Source: Sophora flavescens
Taxonomy: Eukaryota; Streptophyta; Magnoliopsida; Fabales; Fabaceae
Length of the DNA: 64,000 nt
Assembly (NCBI GenBank): GCA_030762895.1
Contig: JAUPTC010000018.1
Coordinates: forward strand, 62,001 to 126,000
Direction: 5' to 3'
Below the pieces are notes generated by a model. That model searched no databases, was not told the origin of the DNA, and saw only the letters and a list, made by a program, of their open reading frames with translations. The position numbers were made by a program, and so were the translations under genes. This document shows, piece by piece, positions 51,593 to 61,800 of this stretch; positions within the stretch are counted from its first letter, which is position 1, and every line of letters starts with the position of its first letter.

Positions 51593-52853
51593 TAAAACAC
51601 TAAACTCTCATTTTCACCCAAAACCCTAATTTGGACCCAAAACCCAAATTTTAACCCAAAGCTCTAATTTTAACCCAAAACCCTAATTTTGACCCAAAAC
51701 CCTATTTTTAACTTAAAACACAAATTCTAACGGCAAACCCTAATTTTGACCCAAAACCCTAATTTTGATCCGAAACCCTAATTCTAAACCAAAACCCTAA
51801 TTCTAACGCTATTTTTGACCCAAAACCCTATTTTTAACTCAAAACCCTAATTCATACCCCAAACACTAATTTTGACCCAAAACCCTAATTTCAACCCAAA
51901 GCTCTAATTTTGACCCAAAACCCTAATTCAAACCTTAATTTTGACCCTAAACCCTAAATATGACCCAAAACCCTAATTTTGACCCAAAACCCAATTTTTA
52001 AATCAAAACCCAAATTCTAACCCTAAGCCCTAATTTTGACCCGAAACCCTAATTCTAACCCAAAACCTAATTCTAACCCTATTTTTGACCCAAAACCCTA
52101 TTTTTAACTCAAAACCCTAATTCAAACCCCAAACGCTAATTTTGACCCAAAACCCAAATTTGGACCAAAAACCCAAATTTTAACCCAAAACCCTTATTTT
52201 AACCCAAAGCTCTAATTTTGACCCAAAACCCTAATTCAAACCCTTATTTTGACCCTAAACCCTAAATTTGACCCAAAACCCTAATTTTGAAATAAAACCC
52301 CATTTTTAACTCAAAACCCAAATTCTAACCCTAAGCCCTAATTTTGACCCGAAACCCTAATTCTAACCCAAAACCTAATTCTAAACCTATTTTTGACCCA
52401 AAACCCTATTTTTAACTCAAAACCCTAATTCAAACCCCAAACGCTAATTTTGACCCAAACCCTAATTTGGACCAAAAACCCAAATTTTAACCCGAAACCC
52501 TAATTTTAACCCTAAACCCTAAATTTGACCCAAAACCCTAATTTTGACCCAAAAGCCATTTTTAACTCAAAACCCAAATTCTAACCCTAAGCCCTAGTTT
52601 TGACCCAAAACCCTAATTTTGACCCTAAAACCTAAATTTGACCCAAAACCCTAATTTTAACCCAAAGCTCTAATTTTGACCCAAAACCCTAAATTTGACC
52701 CAAAACCCTATTTTTAACTCAAAACCCTAATTCAAACCCCAAACGCTAATTTTGACCCAAAACCCTAATTTGGACCAAAAACCCAAATTTTAACCCAAAA
52801 CCCTAATTTAAACCCAAAGCTCTAATTTTGACCATAGACCAAAATAAACTAAT
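51593..52853 (+). repeat. HOR unit 25 (1261 bp), best reference copy
   Basis: This is among the cleanest units and was used to define the internal structure. TTTTTAACTCAAAACCCTAA starts at 51831, 52101, 52409 and 52711. The companion anchor TTTTTAA(C/A)(T/C), leading to AAATTCTAACC, starts near 51705, 51995, 52303 and 52559. These pairs mark four related blocks. CpG occurs at only a few fixed places: AACGGC, GATCCG, AACGCT, CCCGAAA and CAAACGCT. Confidence 0.9.
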
Positions 52854-54080
52854 TAAAACACTAAACTCTATTTTTTCCCAAAACCCTAATTTGGACCCAA
52901 AACCCAAATTTTAACCCAAATCTCGAATTTTTACCCAAAACCCTAATTTTGACCAAAACCCTATTTTTAACTTAAAACCAAATTTAACCTAATTTTGACC
53001 CAAAACCCTAATTTTGATCCAAACCTAAACCAAAACCCTAATTCTAACCTATTTATGACACAAAACCCTATTTTTAACTCAAAACCCTAATTAATACCCC
53101 AAACACTAATTTTGACCCAAAACCCTAATTTCAACCCAAAGCTCTAATTTTGACCCAAAACCCTAATTCAAACCTAATTTTGACCCTAAACCTAAATATG
53201 ACCCAAAACCCTAATTTTGACCCAAAACCCAATTTTTAAATCAAAACCCAAATTCTAACCCTAAGCCCTAATTTTGACCCGAAACCCTAATTCTAACCCA
53301 AAACCTAATTCTAACCCTATTTTTGACCCAAAACCCTATTTTTAACTCAAAACCCTAATTCAAACCCCAAACGCTAATTTTGACCAAAAACCCAAATTTG
53401 GACCAAAAACCCAAATTTTAACCCAAAACCCTTATTTTAACCCAAAGCTCTAATTTTGACCCAAAACCCTAATTCAAACCCTTATTTTGACCCTAAACCC
53501 TAAATTTGACCCAAAACCCTAATTTGAAATAAAACCCCATTTTTAACTCAAAACCCAAATTCTAACCCTAAGCCCTAATTTTGACCCGAAACCCTAATTC
53601 TAACCCAAAACCTAATTCTAAACCTATTTTTGACCCAAAACCCTATTTTTAACTCAAAACCCTAATTCAAACCCCAAACGCTAATTTTGACCCAAACCCT
53701 AATTTGGACCAAAAACCCAAATTTTAACCCGAAACCCTAATTTTAACCCTAAACCCTAAATTTGACCCAAAACCCTAATTTTGACCCAAAAGCCATTTTT
53801 AACTCAAAACCCAAATTCTAACCCTAAGCCCTAGTTTTGACCCAAACCCAAACCAAAACCCTAATTTTAACCCATAACCCAAACCGTAATTTTGACCCAA
53901 AACCCTAATTTTGACACCCAAACCTTAATTTGACCCAAAACCCTATTTTTAACTCAAAACCCTAATTCAAACCCCAAACGCTAATTTTGACCCAAAACCC
54001 TAATTTGGACAAAAAACCCAAATTTTAACCCAAAACCCTAATTTTGACCCAAAACCCTAATTTAGACCCAAAAACCTAAT
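52854..54080 (+). repeat. HOR unit 26 (1227 bp)
   Basis: The first 250 bp are noisy and lack the AACGGC monomer. The unit is clean from about 53190 to 53840, and CCCGAAA is lost near 53845. Confidence 0.85.
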
Positions 54081-55315
54081 TAAAACACTAAACTCTCATT
54101 TTCACCCAAAACCCTAATTTGGACCCAAAACCCTAATTTGGACCCAAAACCCAAATTTTAACCCAAAACCCTAATTTTGACCCAAAACCCTATTTTTAAC
54201 TTAAAACCCAAATTCTAACGCCAAACCCTAATTTTGACCCAAAACCCTAATTTTGATCCGAAACCCTAATTCTAAACCAAAACCCTAATTCTAACGCTAT
54301 TTTTGACCCAAAACCCTATTTTTAACTCAAAACCCTAATTCATACCCCAAACACTAATTTTGACCCAAAACCCTAATTTCAACCCAAAGCTCTAATTTTG
54401 ACCCAAAACCCTAATTCAAACCTTAATTTTGACCCTAAACCCTAAATATGACCCAAAACCCAATTTTTAAATCAAAACCCAAATTCTAACCCTAAGCCCT
54501 AATTTTGACCCGAAACCCTAATTCTAACCCAAAACCTAATTCTAACCCTATTTTTGACCCAAAACCCTATTTTTAACTCAAAACCCTAATTCAAACCCCA
54601 AACGCTAATTTTGACCCAAAACCCAAATTTGGACCAAAAACCCAAATTTTAACCCAAAACCTTATTTTAACCAAAGCTCTAATTTTGACCCAAAACCTAA
54701 TTCAAACCCTTATTTTGACCCTAAACCTAATTTTGACCCTAAACCCTAATTTTGACCCAAACCCCTATTTTTCACTCAAAACCCAAATTCTAACCCTAAG
54801 CCCTAATTTTGACCCAATACCCTAATTTTAACCCGAAACCCTAATTCTAACACCATTTTTGACCCAAAACCCTATTTTTAACACAAAACCCTAATTCAAA
54901 CCCCAAACCATATTTTTCACCCAAACCCTAATTTGGACCAAAAACCCAAATTTTAACCCGAACCCTAATTTTAACCCAAAAAGAAAACCTAAACCAACTA
55001 AATGACCAAAACCAATTTTGACCCAAAAGCCATTTTTAACTCAAAACCCAAATTCTAACCCTAAGCCCTAGTTTTGACCCAAAACCCTAATTTTGACCAA
55101 AATAATTTTAACCCAAAACCCAAACCTAATTTTGACCCAAAACCCTAATTTTGACCTAAACCTAAATTTGACCCAAAACCCTATTTTTAACTCAAAACCC
55201 TAATTCAAACCCCAAACGCTAATTTTGACCCAAAACCCTAATTTGGACAAAACCCAAATTTTAACCCAAAACCTAATTTTAACCCAAAGCTCTAATTTAG
55301 ACCCAAAAACCTAAT
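54081..55315 (+). repeat. HOR unit 27 (1235 bp)
   Basis: AACGCC subtype. It has one extra TTTGGACCC monomer near 54130 and lacks one CCCTAATTTTG monomer near 54455, so its length is close to the mean. The second half diverges near 54730-55015. Confidence 0.86.
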
Positions 55316-56599
55316 TAAAACACTAAACTCTCATTTTCACCCAAAACCCTAATTTGGACCCAAAACCCAAATTTTAACCCAAAGCTCTAATTTTAACCCA
55401 AAACCCTAATTTTGACCCAAAACCCTATTTTTAACTTAAAACACAAATTCTAACGGCAAACCCTAATTTTGACCCAAAACCCTAATTTTGATCCGAAACC
55501 CTAATTCTAAACCAAAACCCTAATTCTAACGCTATTTTTGACCCAAAACCCTATTTTTAACTCAAAACCCTAATTCATACCCCAAACACTAATTTTGACC
55601 CAAAACCCTAATTTCAACCCAAAGCTCTAATTTTGACCCAAAACCCTAATTCAAACCTTAATTTTGACCCTAAACCCTAAATATGACCCAAAACCCTAAT
55701 TTTGACCCAAAACCCAATTTTTAAATCAAAACCCAAATTCTAACCCTAAGCCCTAATTTTGACCTGAAACCCTAATTCTAACCCAAAACCTAATTCTAAC
55801 CCTATTTTTGACCCAAAACCCTATTTTTAACTCAAAACCCTAATTCAAACCCCAAACGCTAATTTTGACCCAAAACCCAAATTTGGACCAAAAACCCAAA
55901 TTTTAACCCAAAACCCTTATTTTAACCCAAAGCTCTAATTTTGACCCAAAACCCTAATTCAAACCCTTATTTTGACCCTAAACCCTAAATTTGACCCAAA
56001 ACCCTAATTTTGAAATAAAACCCCATTTTTAACTCAAAACCCAAATTCTAACCCTAAGCCCTAATTTTGACCCGAAACCCTAATTCTAACCCAAAACCTA
56101 ATTCTAAACCTATTTTTGACCCAAAACCCTATTTTTAACTCAAAACCCTAATTCAAACCCCAAACGCTAATTTTGACCCAAACCCTAATTTGGACCAAAA
56201 ACCCAAATTTTAACCCGAAACCCTAATTTTAACCCCAAAGCCTAAATTTGACCCAAAACCCTAATTTTGACCCAAAAGCCATTTTTAACTCAAAACCCAA
56301 ATTCTAACCCTAAGCCCTAGTTTTGACCCAAAACCCTAATTTTGACCCGAAACCCTAATTTTAACCCAAAAACTAATTTTGACCCAAAACCCTAATTTTG
56401 ACCCTAAACCCTAAATTTGACCCAAAACCCTATTTTTAACTCAAAACCCTAATTCAAACCCCAAACGCTAATTTTGACCCAAAACCCTAATTAGGACCAA
56501 GAACCCAAATTTTCACCCAAAACCCAAAGTATAACCCAAAGCGCTAATTTTGACCCAAAACCAATTACTAATGACCAAAATATTACTCAAAACCCTAAT
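55316..56599 (+). repeat. HOR unit 28 (1284 bp)
   Basis: This AACGGC-subtype unit is clean for nearly 1.1 kb, with CCTGAAA near 55764. Disorder is confined to the last 100 bp before the next start. Confidence 0.88.
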
Positions 56600-57917
56600 T
56601 AAAACACTAAACTCTATTTTCACCCAAAACACTAATTTGGACCCAAAAACCAAATTTTAACCCAAAGCTCTAATATTGACCCAAAACACTAATTTTGACC
56701 CTAAACCCTATTTTTAACTAAAAACCCTAATTCAAACCCAAAACCCTAATTTTGACCCAAAACCCTAATTTTGACCCGAAACCCTAATTCTAACCCAAAA
56801 CCCTAATTCTAACCCTATTTTTAACCCGAAACCCTAATTTTAACCCAAAACCCTAATTCTAACCCCGAACGCTAATTTTGACCCAAAACCCAAATTTTAA
56901 CCCAAAGCTCTAATTTTGACCCAAGACCCTAAATCAAACCCTAATTTTGATACTAAACCCTAAATTTGGACCAAAAACCCTAATTTTGACCCAAAACCGA
57001 ATTTTTAACTCAAAACCCAAATTCTAACCCTAAGCCCTAATTTTGACCCGAAACCCTAATTTAACAAACCTAATTCTAACCCTTTTGACCCAAAACCCTA
57101 TTTTTAACTCAAAACCCTAATTCAAACCCCAAACGCTAATTTTGACCCAAAACCCTAATTTGGACCAAAAACCCAAATTTTAACCCAAAACCTTAATTTT
57201 AACCCCGAAGCTCTAATTTTGACCCAAAACCCTAATTCAAACCCTAATTTTGACTCAAAACCCTAATTTTGACCCGAAACCCTAATTTTGACCTAAAACC
57301 CCATTTTTAACTCAAAACCCAAATTCTAACCCTAAGCCCTAATTTTGACCCGAAACCCTAATTCTAACCCAAAACCCTAATCCTAACCCAAATTTAGACC
57401 CAAAACCCTATTGTTAACTCAAAACCTAATTCAAACCCACCTAATTTTGACCCAAAACCCTAATTTGGACCAAAAACCCAAATTTTAACCCAAAACCCTA
57501 ATTTTAACCCAAATCTAATTTTGACCCAAAACCCTAATTTCCCAAATTGCCAATTTGCCCAAACCTAATTTTGACCAAAACCCATTTTTAACTCAAAACC
57601 CAATTTTAACCTAAGCCCTAATTTTGACCCAAGACCCTAATTTTGACCAAAACCCTAATTTAACAAAACCCAACCAAAACATTCCAAACCTAATTTTGAC
57701 CCAAAACCCTAATTTTGACCCTAAACCCTAAATTTGACCCAAAACCCTATTTTTAACTCAAAACCCTAATTCAAACCCCAAACGCTAATTTTGACCCAAA
57801 ACCCTAATTTGGAACCTAAACCCAAATTTAAACCCAAAACCCTAATTATAACCCAAACTCTAATTTTGACCCAAAACCTAATCAGACCCAAACCCTATTT
57901 TAACTCAAACCCTAATT
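56600..57917 (+). repeat. HOR unit 29 (1318 bp), longest and divergent
   Basis: The start has lost a C (CTCTATTTTC). The AACGGC and GATCCG monomers are replaced by ordinary ones, and extra monomers are present. It marks the onset of decay toward the right flank. Confidence 0.8.
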
Positions 57918-58850
57918 TAAACACTAAACTCTATTTTCACCCAAAACCCTAATTTGACCCAAAACCCAAATTTTAACCCAAAGCTCTAATTTTAACCCAA
58001 AACCCTAATTTTGACCCAAAACCCTATTTTTAACTTAAAACACAAATTCTAACGGCAAACCCTAATTTTGACCCAAAACCCTAATTTTGACCCGAAACCA
58101 TAATTCTTACCCAAAACCCTAATTCTAACCCTATTTTTAACTCAAAACCCTAATTCATACCCCAAACACTAATTTTGACCCAAAACCCTAATTTCAACCC
58201 AAAGCTCTAATTTTGACCCAAAACCCTAATTCAAACCCTAAACCCTAAATTTGACCCAAAACCCTAATTTTGACCCAAAACCCAATTTTTAAATCAAAAC
58301 CCAAATTCTAACCCTAAGCCCTAATTTTGACCCGAAACCCTAATTCTAACCCAAAACCTAATTCTAACCCTATTTTTGACCCAAAACCCTATTTTTAACT
58401 CAAAACCCTAATTCAAACCCCAAACGCTAATTTTGACCCAAAACCCAAATTTGGACCAAAAACCCAAATTTTAACCCAAAACCCTAATTTTAACCCAAAG
58501 CTCTAATTTTGACCCAAAACCCTAATTCAAACCCTTATTTTGACCCTAAACCCTAAATTTGACCCAAAACCCTAATTTTGAACCAAAACCCCATTTTTAA
58601 CTCAAAACCCAATTCTAACCCTAAGCCCTAATTTTGACCCGAAACCCTAATTCTAACCCAAAACCTAATTCTAACCCTATTTTTGACCCAAAACCCTATT
58701 TTTAACTCAAAACCCTAATTCAAACCCCAAACGCTAATTTTGACCCAAAACCCTAATTTGGACCAAAAACCCAAATTTTAACCCAAAACCCTAATTTTAA
58801 CCCAAAGCTCTAATTTTAACCCAAAACCCTAATTTTCACCCGAAACCCTA
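57918..58850 (+). repeat. HOR unit 30, partial
   Basis: The unit opens with an eroded marker (TAAACACTAAACTCTATTTT) and keeps AACGGC, TTCATACCCC, TTTTTAAATC and two CAAACGCT blocks in order to about 58740. The usual AAAAGCCATTTTT and GCCCTAG part is not recognisable, and no later unit start follows. Confidence 0.75.
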
Positions 58851-61800
58851 TTTTTAACTCGAAACCCAAATTCTAACCCTAAGCCCTAATTTTGACCCCA
58901 AACCTAATTTTGACCCAAAACCCTAATTTTAACCCAAATTTAACTCAAAACCCAAATTCTAACCCTAAACCCTAATTTTGACCCAAAACCTAATTTTGAC
59001 CCAAAACTATTTAACCCCAAAACCTAATTCTAACTCAAACCTAATTTTGACCCAAAACCCTAATTTTGACCCAAAACCTAATTTTAACCAAAACTAAATT
59101 TTGACCCAAAACCCTAATTTTGACCCAAAACCCTAATTTGGACCAAAAACCCAAATTTTAACCAAAAACCCAACTTTTAACCCAAAGCTCAAATTTTGAC
59201 CCAAAACTCTAATTTGGACCAAAAACCCAAATTTTAACCCAAAACCCTAATTTAAACCCAAAACCCTAATTTTGACCCAAAACCTAAAACCTAATTTTGA
59301 CCCAAAACCCTAATTTTGACCCAAAACCCTAATTTTGAACCAATAACCAAAACCTAATTTTGACCCAAAACCCTAATTTTAACTCAAAACCTAATTTGAC
59401 CCAAAACCTAATTTTGACCCAAAACCCAAATTTTAACTAAAAAAAAAATTAAACCCTAAATTTGACCCAAGACCCTAATTTTGACCTAAAACCCATTTTT
59501 TAACTCAAAACCCAAATTCTAACCCTAAGCCCTAATTTTGACCCAAAACCCTAATTCTGACCCGAAACCCTAATCTAACCCAAAACCCTAATTCAAACCC
59601 AAAACCCTATTTTTAACTCAAAATCCTAATTCAAACCCCAAACACTAATTTTGACCCAAAACCCGAATTTGGACAAAAAAACTCAAATTTTAACCCAAAA
59701 CCCAAATTTTAACCCAAAGCTCTAATTTTGAACCAAAACCCAAATTTGGACCCAACACCCTACTTTTGACCCAAAACCCTAATTTTGATAAAACCTAATT
59801 TAACTCAAAACCCAAATTTTAACCCTAAGCCTAATTTTGACCAAAACCCTAATTCTAACCCAAAACCTAATTTAACTATTTTGACCCAAACCCTCTATTT
59901 TTAACTCAAAACCCTAATTCAAACCCCAAACGCTAATTTTGACCAAAAACCCAAATTTTAACCCAAAACCCTAATTTTAACCCAAAGCTATAATTTTAAC
60001 TCAAAACCCACCCTAATTTTGACCCGAAACCCTAATTTTGACCCTAAACCCTAAATTTGACCCAAAACCCTAATTTTGACCGAAAACCCCATTTTTAACT
60101 CAAACCCCAAATTCTAACCCAAAACCCTATTTATGACCCAAAACCCTATTTTTAACTCAAAACCCTAATTCAAACCCCAAATGCTAATTTTGACCCAAAA
60201 CCCTATTTTTAACTCAAAACCCTAATTCAAACCCCAAACGCTAATTTTGACCCAAAACCCTAATTTGGACCAAAAACCGAAATTTTAACCCAAAACCCTA
60301 ATTTTAACCCAAAACCCTAATTTTGAACCTAAACCCTAAATTTGACCCAAAACCCTAATTTTGACCCAAAACCCTAATTTTACCAAAACCCTAATTTTGA
60401 CCAAAACCCTAATTTTAACTAAAACCCTAATTTTGACCCAAAACCCTAATTTGGACCAAAAACCCTAATTTTAACCGAAAACCCTAATTTTAACCCAAAG
60501 CTCTAATTTTGACCCAAAACCCTTATTTTGACCCAAAACCCTTATTTTGACTCTAAACCCTAATTTTAACCCAAAAACCCATTTTTAACTCAAAACCCAA
60601 ATTCTAACCCTAAACCCTAATTTTGACCCAAAACCCTAATTTTAACCCAAAACCCTAATTCTAACCCTATTTGTGACCCAAAACCCTAATTTTGACCCAA
60701 AACCTAATTTTGACCCAAAACCCTAATTTTGACAAAACCCTAATTTTAACTCAAAACCTAATTCTAACCCTAAACCTAATTTTGACCAAAACCCTAATTT
60801 TGACCCAAAACCTAATTTTAACCCAAAACCTAATTTTGACCAAAACCCTAATTTATGCCCAAACCTAATTTTGACCCAAAACCCTAATTTTGACTAGAAA
60901 CCCTAATTTTAACCCAAAACCCTAATTTTAACCCAAAACCCTAATATTTACCCTAAACCCTAATTTTAACCCAACACCCTAATTTTGACCCAAAACCCTA
61001 ATTTTGACCCAAAACCCTAATTTTACCCAAACCCTAATTTTACCCAAAACCCTAATTTTAACCCAAAACCTAATTTGACCCAAAACCCTAATTTTAACTC
61101 AAAACCTAATTTTAACCCAAAACCCTAATTTTGACCCAAAACCCTAATTTGCCTAAACCATATTTTGACCCAAACCCTAATTTTGAACCCAAAACCCTAA
61201 TTAACCCAAAACCTAATTTTGCCTAAACCCTAATTTTGACCCAAACCCTAATTTTGACCTAAAACCCTAATTTTAACTCAAAACCCAAATTTTAACCAAA
61301 AGCTCTAATTTTGACCCAAAACCCTAATTTTGACCCAAAACCCTAATTTTGACCCGAAACCCTAATTTTGTCCCTAAACCCTAAATTTGACCCAAAACCC
61401 CATTTTTAACTCAAAACCCAAATTCTAACCCTAAGACCTAATTTTGACCCAAAACCCTAATTTGGACCAAAAACCCAAATTTTAACCCAAAACCCTAATT
61501 TTAACCCAAAGCCCTCATTTTGACCCAAAACCCAATTTTCAACTCAAAACCCAAATTTTGACCCAAAACCCTAAATTTGACCCAAAACCCTAATTTTCAC
61601 CCAAAACCCTATTTTTAACTCAAAACCCAAATTCTAACCATTAACCCTAATTTTGACCGAAAACCCCATTTTTAACTCAAAACCCAAATTCTAACCCTAT
61701 TTTTAACTCAAAACCCTAATTCAAACCCCAAACGCTAATTTTGACCCAAAACCTTAATTTGGACCAAAAACCCAAATTTTAACCCAAAACCCTAATTTTA

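Larger units (their letters stand above)
22184..58850 (+). repeat. Higher-order repeat array, unit about 1225 bp, C-rich strand on top
   Basis: Ordered monomer variants repeat with a mean period of 1225 bp, between 22391 and 57918. The unit start used here is TAAAACACTAAACTCTCATT, followed by TTCACCC. After it come, in order: an AACGGC or AACGCC monomer, GATCCGAAA, AACGCTATTTTTG, TTCATACCCCAAACAC, TTTTTAAATCAAAA, a CCCGAAA block, then TTGAAATAAAACCCC, a second CCCGAAA block, AAAAGCCATTTTTAAC, GCCCTAG and a last CAAACGCT block. Inside each unit TTTTTAACTCAAAACCCTAA recurs four times at roughly 250-360 bp intervals. Positions 22184-22390 hold the truncated tail of a further unit. The end near 58850 is a judgement. 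Confidence 0.95.

Noticed and set aside
22184..58850. CRISPR-like regular repeats
   Set aside because: Repeats are directly adjacent with no unique spacers, units are about 19 bp and 1225 bp, and no cas gene or prokaryotic feature is present.
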